From Ditylenchus dipsaci (taxonomy: Eukaryota; Nematoda; Chromadorea; Rhabditida; Anguinidae): a stretch of 64,000 nucleotides of DNA. The notes beneath the pieces were generated by a model. The model did no database searches and was not told the origin of the DNA. It saw nothing but the letters and a program-made list of their open reading frames with translations. The stretch spans positions 1 to 64,000 of the forward strand of contig SADC01000821.1 in assembly GCA_004194705.1 (NCBI GenBank), written 5' to 3'. Below, one piece after another: positions 11,091 to 22,100 of the stretch. Position 1 is the stretch's first letter. Every line of letters begins with the position of its first letter. The translations under genes and the position numbers were made by a program.

Positions 11091-12051
11091 ATGTTTAGGG
11101 CGGTTTGAGGGTATTCGAGGTGGTTTGCAATGGTTTGGGACGGTTTGGAGTGGTTCGGACACAATCTAAAAAAATTCTAAAAGAAACTTAAAAATCTGCC
11201 TTGGTCCCTCCTGTTGTTGAAAAAAGTTTTATTTTGGGAAAACGTCTATGCACTAGGGTTGTTGGCGGTCGTTTTTTTGGTACCCCGCCGGTTATTTCTT
11301 AACAACAGAGATATGAACAATATGTCGTCTGAGATACAGAATGAATGAATCCTCGTTCGAATGAGCTAATAAAATTTGAATGATGATTCGAATGAATCGT
11401 CTTAAGACGAATTTCGAAAGTTCGAATTTCGATTTTCCGAATTGTCAAAGGATGAGTTGTCAAAAGGCTGAGTTGTCAACAAAATGAATTGTGAAAGGCT
11501 CAGTCTGATGTCAGCCATAAAGAGGCACTTTCATGGCAAAATTGTAAAAAAGTGATTCTTGACTATTTCGGATGTCCTACCATGTTTTTTCAACTTTCAA
11601 CAAAAAAGACTTATATGCATTTTATGGTCAAGAGTACTTCTCGGAATCATGTCTAAGGTAAGTGAGTGCGTGGCGCCCGGTGCCGAATTTCCAAAAAAGC
11701 CTGTTGAGATTTAGGCTAAATAGAACTTTAACCGCACTCACAATCCCACTCACTTGAACCTGAACCTCACTTCCTAAACTCTGAGATATGCGGTAATAAA
11801 GGCTTCGCCTCAATGTGACTTTTAAGTCTTAGTCTTTGACTGTTAGGACACTGTTTCCTTCAGGTGGTCGCATTTTAGTACATTGTTTAATTTTTTTAAT
11901 AACTTTTTTTCATAAAAAATTTCAGCTAAAAAATGATCAAAAGAGCCATGAAATTGTTTGCTTTTTTTAATATTTTTGAAATTTTGAAATTTTTTCACGG
12001 TTTCTAGTGTACAAAGACAGCACGCCTACTCCCTCAGTGCACTAGACAAAA

Positions 12052-12336
12052 CGGATTTCAAAAAAACTGGTTACTGAATATACTTTGACTGATATCAGGT
12101 ACATTTTTGTAAAATTAGACAAGCGAGGTCAGAAAATAAATTAAATTCTAGAACACTTTGTAAAAATACCTAGATGATACAGACAAAATAGAAAACTGGT
12201 GATTAGATTGGATGTTTTTGAAGAACGTTATTTAATTGGTACAAAAAGTGTGGATTTGCTATTAAAGATGACAGTTATGATTTTAAAAGTAAGGGAACCA
12301 CAATGACAAAAACTTTTGAAGAATCAGTCCCTGTTA
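12052..12336 (+). pseudogene. GNAT-type acetyltransferase remnant, copy 2
   Basis: Duplicate of 5599-5886 with the same in-frame TAA after the KRGQKIN stretch. It also has one extra A before TACCTAGATG, one base missing in GATGATACAG and one missing in GAACGTTATT, each shifting the frame. It is therefore more broken than copy 1. No function is expected. Confidence 0.45.
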
Positions 12337-12623
12337 AACAAGGTGACTATTGTGAGCCTTGATTCGTGTAACAAAAATTTTTTACAGAAATGCAAACAAA
12401 ATAAATATTAGTAGAAAACTATTATTGACAAAAATTGAAATACAAGCTGTAGCTGACATTCAGGGCTACAATTTGGTGCCAAAACTTTTTAAAAATTTCG
12501 AAAATTCAGACCTAAAAAGCGGTCCTCAATGCTGACGGTGAATTTAGTGAACGGTGAAAATAGTGACGGTGAAAATAGGACGGTGAAACGAGTGCACCCA
12601 AGTTTTCGCCTACTTTTTAAAAG

Positions 12624-12901
12624 TACCTTATTTGCTGTGATAATCGGCCATGGCCGTTTATTTTCGACCCCTAAATTGAAAAAAAAAGTTTCGACTTTGA
12701 GATTTTCGGGTGCTGAACCACAATCTCAAAAGTGGAACCAGGAGGGCTCATGGTAACTAAGAAAATGCAAAAAACAGATCTGCAAAATATTAATTCTGGG
12801 CTGAGATATAGGCCCCTGGGGGTGGCCGTTTATTAGAGAGTGGCCGTTTAATAATGAGTGGCCGATTAATAAAGAGTGGCGATTATTAGAGCAAATACGG
12901 T
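12624..12901. mobile_element. TA-target MITE, copy in segmental copy 2
   Basis: Counterpart of 6825-7066. The right part contains extra repeats of the word GTGGCCGTTTATTAGAG. The right end is ATTAGAGCAAATACGG followed by TA; the left has CCTTATTTGC in place of CCGTATTTGC. Confidence 0.7.
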
Positions 12902-13244
12902 AGTATAAGGTCATAAATATCAGATTTCAGTTATGACGAGTGAAAAAAAGGATGATTTTTGGAAAAATTGCTGGTTCCCTCAATTTGCAATGCAACGCGC
13001 TAGTATGCCCTTTAATATCAATCTGAAGAGCGATTCTCTGCACTTTCAAATAAGCTCTTAACTTGTTCATTGTCACACTATTTGTTTTGGATAGTTTGAC
13101 CACTGTCTAAGGGAAATTTGGGTCGCAGATTCGAATCTGGCGCTAAAAAGACAAATTACCGGGAAAAATTTGTCAAACAAACCGAATAAATGGCGTTCCA
13201 CCACGTGGTATCGAACTTGTGCACCAGGGCTACACCCGGCTTTT

Positions 13245-15126
13245 GGTGGGGGACGATTCGCCGACGGAAAGAATAGCGGCGGAAAAACGGCGGCGGAAAA
13301 AACGGCGGAAGCAAATTCGGCGGGAAAAAACGGCGGAATGCCATGAAAGAGCTATTTTCTATGTTAATAAATTCCAGCATCATTTTAAGACCTTAAAAGA
13401 GGTGCAGGCTCTGGAAATTGAGTAATTATTTTGCTTTTTTGTGCATTGTCTCTTAGATAAGTCTTCTTTTACAGCAAACATGCACAAAAAATTTTAATTT
13501 TGTTTTTTGAAATTTTCAACAAAAACATTGCTTTCTTCCGTATGTGATGAATAGTGCTATAAAAACCAATCAAAAAATATATGGTTTTAATAAATTTCAC
13601 GGTGAAGGATTTGAATAAAGAAAAAAAAATTATTTACATTTCGGAAGAGAAATTTACCAAACATTAGATCTTTTGGTATTTACATATTTCAACTGCTTAT
13701 ATTATAAAGAAAAAACGTATTATATGCTAAGAAATTTAATTCTAGCTAGTTTTGTTTTTAATTTTTTTGTAATATAATAATTATTTTTGGAATGGTTCTT
13801 TTCTGTTATCGGTACCTAACTCTGAAATAATTTTTTCGAATTTCTTGGTCCTAGGTCGAAGCATGATCACCTTGACCACTATCCTCATGATCAATTTATT
13901 AAGGAGTGCTTCCGATAACAGGAAAGAACCATATTTGTTGAATTTTTAGTGAATAGTTTAAACAATTTCTTTTAGTTTTTTTGTAACTTTAGTGAAGTTC
14001 TCTTTCGAAATGTAAACATTTTGTTTCCTTTATTCAATATCTTAAATCGTGAAATATATTAAAACCATATACAGGGTGGTCCAAGAAATTCCCTGGATTT
14101 GAAATGGTCATAACTTTTTTCTAGGGCGTTTTTCGAATTTCTTTAACGCCAAAATGTTTATCTTGACGGGATTTTTGTTTTTCGGAAAAAAAAATTTCGA
14201 AAATTTTCACTTTTTTGCCTTGGTCCCCCCTATGGTCCAAAAAGATGACAAGATTGATTATTTTAGACCATAGGGGGAGCAAGGCAAAAAAGTGAAAATT
14301 TTCGAAAAATTTTATTTTCCGAAAAACAAAAATCCCCGTCAAAATAAACATTTTGGCGTTTACAGAAATTCGAAAAACGCCCTAGAAAAAAAGTTATGAC
14401 CATTTCAAATCCAGGGAATTTCTTGGACCACCCTGTATTTTCTAATTGCTTTTTGTATCACTATTCAACACATACAATTTAGGTTAGAAACTTCGTAAAA
14501 CAAAATTAAAATTTTTCGTCCATGTTTGCTAAATTAACCAGTCAAATAACTGATTTACCCTGTCAATTCTTTTCAATATTTTATAAAGTTTCTTTTGAAT
14601 TTTGTACGAAATTTTAAACGAGCGTGTAGCTATAGGTTTCAACTTTCTAACATGTTATCAACTGAATTGATAAAATTTTAAAGGTTGCAAAAAGTTTTGT
14701 ATATTATTTTTGAAAAAAACTATTCTACTCGAGCACTTTTTTGTGCTACTTATTCAACTCTCATTAAGTCAGTTGATAGCTCGTAGAAAACCAAGACGCA
14801 TGGCTGCGTCATGGCTGGAAAATTGCGAAAAAAGAGTAATTTTATAAGAAAACAATAAGATTTAAAGATTTGGCGGAATAAATTAGTGATTTTACGGGGT
14901 AAATAAGTGATTTGACAAAGTAAAACGATTTGAGCCGAAAATTACTCAATTTCCAGAGCCTGCACCTCTTTTAAGGTCTTAAAATGATGCAGGGATTTAT
15001 TAAACATCGAAAATAGCTCTTTTATGGCATTCCGCCGTTTTTTCCGTCGCTGAATTTGCTTCCGCCGTTTTTTCCGTCGCCGTTTTTTCCGCCGCTATTC
15101 TTTCCGTCGCCGAATCGTCTCCCACC
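13245..15126. mobile_element. 1.9-kb TIR element with GGCGGAAAA words
   Basis: TIR GGTGGGGGACGATTCG and CGAATCGTCTCCCACC, flanked by a perfect 8-bp duplication CGGCTTTT (13237-13244, 15127-15134). Copy 1 has the empty site near 7838. Both ends continue with repeats of GGCGGAAAAAACGGC. An inverted pair around 13793 and 13920 and a nested TA MITE (14072-14435) lie inside. No transposase frame is seen. Confidence 0.9.
14072..14435. mobile_element. TA-target palindromic MITE, CAGGGTGGTCC type
   Basis: Ends CAGGGTGGTCCAAGAAATTC and GGACCACCCTG, flanked by TA. The arms are nearly perfect reverse complements of about 150 bp and include TTGCCTTGGTCCCCCC on the left and its complement on the right. 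It is nested in the 13245-15126 element. TA target and TIR fit Tc1/mariner. Confidence 0.9.
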
Positions 15127-15344
15127 CGGCTTTTTTTTACAAACCAGAAGCAGAAGAATAGAAAAAATCAGGATCTTTTAAATTTTGAATTCTGAATTTT
15201 TAAACCTGAATGGCTTCACGCCCCTCCCCCTTTAAGTAAAAAGTAATAACAATAAATTATCCATACTTATTTATTGCTTTTTCACAAAAAACAATTTAGG
15301 TACTCTACAAATATATAGAGGGTTTGTCTGTTGAAGTTACACCC

Positions 15345-15965
15345 TTAACTTTTCTTGTAGTAGTCATTTTTAATTTCCGTGCGGTTCTCTCTGTACACTT
15401 TCTCCAACACCGTCACTCTTCTCTTCATTGTGCTGCTTTTGGTCTGTAAATGATAAAAAAATATTAAAATATAACAAATTAAAACTTCCAATTTCGATCT
15501 GGTAAAATTTTTTTGCCAGTGTACAGGTTTTTTTTTAACTTTTTTCACTCAGTTTCTTGAAAAAAATTCTTTATCTCCACTGAAAAAATGGACATTTATA
15601 AGCATCTGAGCAAAATCTAATTTTTCACTTTAATTGTGTTCCTCGTTTGGTTGGAACATTTTTCAATAAAATGCCAAAAATCACTCTGTACTTTGATCAT
15701 TTTTTAACAAGTAGTAAAGGGGAAATTTTTTACTTACTCTAAATGTGTCGTAGAGTCGATCCAGCTCCTCGTCCAATGACTTTATAGTATTGCCCTATAA
15801 CAGAAGAAAATCGGGAATTTTTCGTTGAAGAGCTAGAAGACTATTTTACCAAAATATCAAAAGTCTCATTGAGACTTTGAGACCCGATGATTTGTTGTTG
15901 ACCAAGCTGCTCCAAAGCATTGCTTCCTACGTTCACCTTGTCTCTTTCACGTAGTATTTCTCTGG
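15345..15965 (-). CDS. Small alpha-helical protein, 3' exons
   Basis: Three exons join in frame on the minus strand: 15850-15965, 15738-15794 and 15345-15443. Introns begin GTAAAA and GTAAGT and end TTATAG and TTACAG. The product of about 89 residues ends KNDYYKKS. It begins REILRERDKVNVGSNALEQL, followed by a Gln-rich stretch, SLDEELDRLYDTFR and MKRRVTVLEKVYRENRTE. It is rich in charged and heptad-spaced Leu/Val residues, as in SNARE-like or small coiled-coil adaptor proteins, but I do not recognise a family. The first exon starts in mid-codon, so an N-terminal exon is missing. This is the unbroken copy of a duplicated pair; copy 1 at 8057-8683 has frame breaks. Confidence 0.55.
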
Positions 15966-16143
15966 CTCCAAATTGAAAATTATTTAAATCATTAAATATA
16001 TTTTGACAGTCAAATCTCTTTAAATCGCCACCCTGAAGGTCGGTCTCTTGGAATGGTGGTCGTGATAGATTTGACTTTCAAAGATCATAGCCGTCGGCGG
16101 CTATGGTCTTTTCACAGGGGGATACATGTTACTTAGGATTTTT

Positions 16144-16528
16144 GACCATTTTTGTTTTACCGATGAGTGAAAAATTCTGACAGATGGGCACTCCCTGACT
16201 ACGCTACTGATATAAAAAGATATTTTCGAACAATCTTATATCAAGGCTCGCTCACAATGGAGGTAGGAAGTCGGAAGTCGGTAGTCTGAATCTGACTTTT
16301 CGTTGTTCCGGTCCAATTATCAGAAAGGTATTTTTTCGGGAAAATAAATTCGAGATGCATGAGCGATAAATCCCTTTACAGACCAGAAAAATGATGAAAA
16401 CTCACGAAGCTACGAGACCTCAAAGGCTTCGACATCCGACTTCATACCCAGGGTTGCCATTTTGCCTTTTTAGGCATGCTTTTGCTTTTTTTGGATGTTC
16501 CGCTTTTTTTTAATTTTCAAAAAAGTTT
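16144..16528. other. No gene recognised
   Basis: Non-coding spacer with GGAAGTCGGAAGTCGG short repeats near 16268. No domain-bearing frame. Confidence 0.4.
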
Positions 16529-16739
16529 CTGTTGGTGCCATTTTGTAGCTAAGATTCAGGGCTACCAAATGAGCTATTAATAAAGTAGATGTTGTTGAAA
16601 AAATTAAGTTAAAAAAGAAAGACTACGCCCAATCATCAGCACTCAAATTTCAGTCAGGATTCTTGGGCTGACTCTTAAATTTTTTTTGAAGCAATTTTCA
16701 CTCAGTCAATAGCTCATTTGGTAGCCCTAAATCTCAACT
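16529..16739. repeat. Fold-back with GTAGC/GCTAC module
   Basis: GCTACCAAATGAGCTATT on the left is returned as AATAGCTCATTTGGTAGC on the right. It includes the hairpin module discussed under findings. A short spacer holds a TCAGCACTCAAATTTCAG stretch. Confidence 0.6.
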
Positions 16740-16740
16740 A

Positions 16741-17008
16741 CAGTCGACGCTCTCCATTGCGTCCCCTCAAAAAGTTCGTTCCCACCTCGGGTCCGACACT
16801 TTTTTGTTGTTAAGTTTTTTTTCACAACTGATTCGTCAGTCTGGTCGGAAATATCGCAAGGATTCCGATTTTGCCGGTCGTTTCTCGGAAATATGTTAAT
16901 TTTTTTCATTTAGACCCGCAACGCTCTCCATTGCGTCGCCTTTTGGGATTTAAGGCGAAAATTGAGCTAAAAAAAGTGTCGGACCCGAGGTGGGAACGAA
17001 CTTTTCTG
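16741..17008. mobile_element. TA-target MITE, CAGTCGACGCTCTCC type
   Basis: Starts CAGTCGACGCTCTCCATTGC after TA; the right end is CTG before TA. The inner arms GTTCGTTCCCACCTCGGGTC and GACCCGAGGTGGGAACGAAC are reverse complements. The right terminal stretch is shortened. It shares the GTTCGTTCCC and GGTCCGACAC blocks with the MITEs at 20257 and 63821. Confidence 0.7.
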
Positions 17009-18194
17009 TATATGATGTGAGAAGCCAAATAAGGCCAAATAATATAAGCCATGAATAATTTTGGGAAAACAGTAAAAAAGCGAGGATTCTGTTTCGCAGA
17101 TTCTTAGTGAGTAGTCTGTTTTAGCATCCGCAAAAAACTCCTCATTGTGAATGTGCCTTCAGTCCATTCTGGAGACACCCAGAGACAAGGACCCAAACCA
17201 CAGAGGGAAGAAAGGGCAAAAATTGTGTTTTTGACATGATGTACTAAAAAATATCGTCGGCGAGAAAAATCGATCTGTAAAACCAGATGTTCAAAAAAAA
17301 CTTTTTAAAGAACTCATTTTTTCTGCACAACAAGGTCCGAGAAGCATTTCTAAACACTTTCTGAATAAAAAAATTGAAAGTTTGTCAAAAAAATTGCCTC
17401 CCACCCCTCAGGCAAAAATGGTCTTTTTAGGGTATTTTTAGGGTCATTTTTGGGTGATTTATCACATTTTTCTTGCTGGAGCTGGGCAAAAAGACTCTTT
17501 GAATGCATTTTTGATCAAGAGTCTTCCTCGGAATTATGTCTAAGGTATGTGTGTGTGCGAATCTCAACTCCAAGCCGCCAAGCCCCCTGCGCCCTCGAAG
17601 GGGGTGCAGGGGGCTTGGCTTCGCCTCCTCCAAAGAGTATCTTTCTCTAAGCCCAGCTATTTCGGTTCCTCTGATTTTTTTTCACCTAAATCCATTGCAA
17701 TACAGAGTGCGTTGGTCTTTGGCCGCGAAGTGGCCAAATACCCTTGGCTTGTCGGTGCAAAAGGTGTGAAATAGGTGAAAATCAAAAAAGTAGACTTAGA
17801 GAATAATACTCTTTGGTGGGGCGGGCACTTGGGCTGCTGTGGTTTAAAATCTCTTTATAGTATTTGGGTCGGGTGGGTCACACTTTTTATGATTTACCAA
17901 ATTTATTTACCAAATTTTGAGCCACTTTTATAGAGAAAGTCAGTGTTGATGTTTTATAATGGTGAAAACAAAAGAATCTCAGCTACAAAATGAGCTATTG
18001 AACAGTGGATTTTGAAAAGTGAACGGGTTTGAACTGCCCGGACAAGCTCAAAACTCATTGGTTTCTCAGGTGTGGATTTAAGGTGGATGTTCCGGATTAA
18101 ACCCAATTTTTGGCCAGTTTTTGCCGATTAATGTCGAATATCTCTGCGGAACCCTCAAGTTCAACATCTTGGCTTCCTTTTAAGCACAATCACG
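17009..18194. other. Mosaic of repeats, no gene
   Basis: Contains the family block AGACTCTTTGAATGCATTTT...TTATGTCTAAGGTATGTG, which recurs near 5150, 11600 and 43880-44030, and a block at 17850-18190 that matches 42330-42470. ORFs here are short and shared across frames. No domain seen. Confidence 0.5.
17573..17615. repeat. GC-rich hairpin
   Basis: CCAAGCCCCCTGCGCCC and GGGTGCAGGGGGCTTGG form a strong stem with a short loop. A near copy is at 43911-43953 next to the same flanking repeat, so the hairpin belongs to that repeat family. Confidence 0.7.
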
Positions 18195-18966
18195 TATATC
18201 GAAATTGGATAGGCGAGGATGGGCAAAGGTAGGCGAGGATAGGCGAGGATGAGCGAGGGTAGGCGAGGATGGGCGAGGGTAGGCGAGGAGAGGCGAGGAT
18301 GGGCAAGGGTAGGCGAGGATGGCGAGGGTAGGCGAGGATAGGCGAGGATGTGTGAGGGTAGGCGAGGATGTGTGAGGGTAGGCGAGGAGAGGCGAGGAAG
18401 GCAAGGGTAGGCGAGGATGGGCGAGGGTAGGCGAGGATAGGCGAGGGTAGGCGAGGATAGGCGAGGATGTGTGAGGGTAGGCGAGGATAGGCGAGGATGG
18501 GCGAGGGTAGGCGAGGATAGGCGAGGGTAGGCGAGGATAGGCGAGGATGGGCAAAGGTAGGCGAGGATGGGCGAGGATGTGCAAGAGCAGGTGAGAATGG
18601 GCGAGGACGGGCGAGGGTAGGCGAGGATAAGCGAGGATGGGCAAAGGTAGGCGAGGATGGGCGAGGATGTGTGAGGGTAGGCGAGGATGGGCGAGGATGG
18701 GCAAGAGCAGGTGAGAATGGGCGAGGACGGGCGAGGGTAGGCGAGGATAGGCGAGGGTAGGCGAGGATAGGCGAGGATGGCAAAGGTAGGCGAGGATGGG
18801 CGAGGATGGGCAAAGGTAGGCGAGGATGGGCGAGGATGTGCAAGAGCAGGTGAGAATGGGCGAGGATGGGCGAGGGTAGGCGAGGATGGGCGAGGGTAGG
18901 CGAGGATAGGCGAGGGTAGGCGAGGATGTGTGAGGATAGGCGAGGATGGGCAAGGGTAGGCGAGGT
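18195..18966. repeat. 10-bp minisatellite (GGCGAGGATA)n
   Basis: About 77 tandem units of GGCGAGGATA or GGCGAGGGTA with variants such as GGCAAAGGTA and TGTGAGGATG. Higher-order blocks of about 130 bp recur, for example the GCAAGAGCAGGTGAGAATGG block near 18580, 18700 and 18840. The unit has no stop codon on the minus strand, which yields long Pro/Ser/Leu/Ala/Tyr frames in all three phases; these are not taken as genes. A short version of about six units is at 44345-44410. Confidence 0.95.
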
Positions 18967-19111
18967 AGAGTAGCTTAGTCAACAAGTAGGGTGGATGATC
19001 TACCCTAACCATTAACGCACTCGAAAGATAAATCTACTCGAACTACTAATGTACATGAACAACTAATGTTCCCGAACAACATAGGCGCCGACAGGCGCCT
19101 GCAGACCCTAG
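18967..19111 (+). mobile_element. Helitron-like 3' end, copy 1
   Basis: This 145-bp tail matches 44430-44607 (for example GTAGGGTGGATGATCTACCC and CTGCAGACCCTAGT). It ends with a GGCGCC-gaca-GGCGCC hairpin, 8 bp, then CTAG followed by T. Hairpin plus CTRR before T is the Helitron 3' signature. The minisatellite abuts its inner side. The 5' end was not found. Confidence 0.55.
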
Positions 19112-19149
19112 TAACATTTTTAACTTGATAGTCAGTAAAAAAATTCCCT

Positions 19150-22100
19150 TTAAAAAATTAAACCTTTCAAAATTAATTTGTTCCTGGCTTCAGGGTAGTC
19201 GCAGAGCACTTCAAATTATCTTCTTGCTTGAGCACATAAACTTCTGAGTAGCCCACTGAGCGCAAAGAGTGAAGCCTCCTGTTGGAGCGGTTTTGATCCA
19301 TCACTTTTAAAATGGACAATTCTCCAAAGTAGGAGCCTTCTTTGAGTGTTTCTAGCAATAGGCCGATGGAGGAGATGGACTCTAACGTCCCACTTTTAAC
19401 TATGAACATTTCCTGGAAAATTTGTTTGGGTACAAAAAGCAAAATATATCCTCAGGTTTTATATAGGGTAACCAATTTCAATTGATTCTTGTTTAGTCCC
19501 TTCTGTGGTTTGGACCCTGTATTTGAAGGTGTACATGGCTGTAGACCACACTACAGGCAAAGGGATGTTGGAACAAGCAAAATGGCTTTTGTAATTTGTT
19601 CTCATACTGATTGTTCTTTTAATAAATTTTATTGAACTTTGCTTTCAGTTAAAAAGGCAAAACCTTAGCCACATCTCCACTCCGGCACAAAAAGTCGTTA
19701 GGAGCAAACATGTGCATTTGAAGGCGGAGAACCAGTTCATAGAGCAGACTGGCTTCACAGTCCGCCAGTAACTCCACTTTTCTCAGGTTATCCATGTGCA
19801 GGTGGACCTTCAAAGAAGATTTTTAAAATGATTTATCACAGACAATTAGGAACTTACAGCCAGCTCGCCTTGCAGACGAGGAGGAATACTGTCCATAATC
19901 AGCTAAAATTTTTGAAAAAGTTGCAGACCACCTATCGGTACATCGGAAAGGCACAATATTTTCGAAAATATTCCCAGCCATAATTTGTGTTTTCCAAAAA
20001 TAGCTTTACTACTTACATTTTCATCGCTGATCATGGCATGTTGCTGAATATAGCCCACACAGTCCATGACCCTCCTTTGGATGTCCGTCGACACATGCCT
20101 AATTATTTTGTATGGAATTAAAAGCGAGACGAAATAGAATATGAAACCTGTAGTTCATGTAGAACTTGATTCCATCCATCAACTGTTGTATTTCAGCCCT
20201 GCCTCTGTTCATCGTGGTCACTACATTACCCACACTTCTATATTACATTAACTATACAGTCAAACCTCTTAATAACGAACCCCGAAAGTTCGTTCCCGCC
20301 TAGGGTCCGACACTTTTTTACCTCGATTTTTTAAAAAATTGTCTATTTCTGTTTTCACAGTCTGGCTGCAAATATCGTCAGGATTACGTTTTCACCTATA
20401 GTTTTAGCGAAAGAAAAACTTTTGACCTTAAAAAAGCAAAACCTCTCATTAACGTAACCGATTTTCAAAAAACCTTACGTTAATGAGAAGTTTTGATTTT
20501 TTTTAAGGTCAAAAGTTTTTTTCTTTCGCTAAAAGGATCCGAAAAATCGTAATCCTGACGATATTTGCAGCCAGACTGTGAAAACAGAAATAGAAAAAAT
20601 TTTAAAAGATCGAGGTAAAAAAAGTGTCGGACCCTAGGCGGGAACGAACTTTCGGGGGTTCGTTATTGGGAGGTTTGACTGTATTGGTATAGAAAGATAC
20701 AAATTGGGTTACTAAATCATTTCAAGAACAGTTACCACCCTTCTGTAAAATCCCCTTTTAAAATTTTCGAAACACGAATTCCGCTTCCTGTATCCAAATA
20801 CCTTATTTTTTGCAACCACTAATGGTGAACCATAGTAACCAACTTACCCAACGATTACGGCGAACACAAGCACACCGACAATAGAGTCGAAGACCTCCAG
20901 GAAATTGTGAAGTGCTTCAGTGGGGTAAGGCTGCAAAGGTATAACAGTGAAAAAAGAGATGCCAAATTCGATTGATCATAACAGAAAATTTGCATTATCA
21001 AGCAAAATTTAATGATTAGTCAAGTGCCAAATAGACCTGTTGTCCACTAGTAGTCAAAGTAAGCGATGACCAGTAAATACTCAGACTGTACTGCTTGGTG
21101 AAATTGGAGAATTCAATCACTCGAATACGGTCTTCTCCTTGTTCTGTTCTAAAAAACAAATGGTCTTATACAGCCAGATCTCGAATAACCTACATCTTAT
21201 ATAACTGATAGCCTCAGTCGACCGCAGCTTTATGCTTGGTCCCTAGGATGACGGATAACTTAGACCCTCGAGCATTATTTGCTATGTTCGTCCTACCCCT
21301 CCCCCTACCCCCAATAGCTAGTGTTATCTACCCGTCTCCAATAATTTTTTCTTCCCTAATTTTGCTTTCACAATTCGACTTACTGGTTCTCCCAATACTC
21401 CATCATTTGAGGAATGTAGTTGTCGCGTCATTCACATCCAAAGCTGTTTCGTTAAAACCACAGCTTTGGTCTGGATCTGTCAGTAGGATGTCACAGGTGG
21501 CAAATAGGGGATCCGCTATTTTGACGTAGTTGAATTCCCAGGCTGTGAAACTGGTGGCTGAACAACCAAAAAGATAAAGTTGGTGTGTAAAGTATGCCTT
21601 TTATGTCCTTTTCTCAAACTATTGAACTTTAATTTTTTGGTTTTTTTCAGATTTTGTTCTCAGTTTTAGCTTAGGTAGCCAAGCTCCCACTCGGATCAAA
21701 CAAAAAAAAAGATATATGAGCTGATTTTTCAGCATTTGGGTAATCTAGTAAAGGAACAATGGTCGAAAACAGTTCAAATGTATCACCACTACTCCCCTTT
21801 CAAAAAAAATTCATTAAATCTTACACAAAATGCCGTGTATTAAACTGATTTTGAAGTAGAGGGCTGCATTCCAATGGAAAAGAACTACACACACGACAGC
21901 TATGTGAAAAATACGAAAACCTTAATCTAATTTGGTCAAAAAAATACAGGAAGAAATGAGTATAAATTGTGACCATTAGGGTAGTTGGTTCGCATATTGG
22001 TCTTTTCCACAAACTCCCAGACTCGATAGGCTAAAATCAGAGAGTATTAACGCACTTCAGCTGCAAGGAAGAAACTTAAATTTTAATAGTCGATTCACTC

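Larger units (their letters stand above)
9434..11516. mobile_element. 2.1-kb TIR element with reiterated termini
   Basis: TIR GGCTGACATCAGACTGAGCC at the left, returned as GGCTCAGTCTGATGTCAGCC at the right. Flanks are ATAAAAGAG and ATAAAGAG, an 8-9 bp duplication with one homopolymer change. Copy 1 has the empty site near 5055. Both ends continue as several near-copies of TTTTGACAACTCA. The interior holds other repeats (9672-9905, 9957-10640, 10640-11090) and no transposase. The duplication length fits a hAT or MULE mechanism. Confidence 0.88.
8871..16143. repeat. Tandem segmental duplication, copy 2
   Basis: Second copy of the unit at 4502-8870, expanded to about 7.3 kb by two insertions of about 2 kb each (9434-11516 and 13245-15126). 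It lacks the copy-1 MITE at 7273-7706. Confidence 0.9.

Noticed and set aside
18161..19012. Minus-strand frames of 283, 257 and 217 residues, Pro/Ser/Leu-rich
   Set aside because: All three phases are open because the 10-bp repeat unit lacks stops; this is a minisatellite, not a protein.
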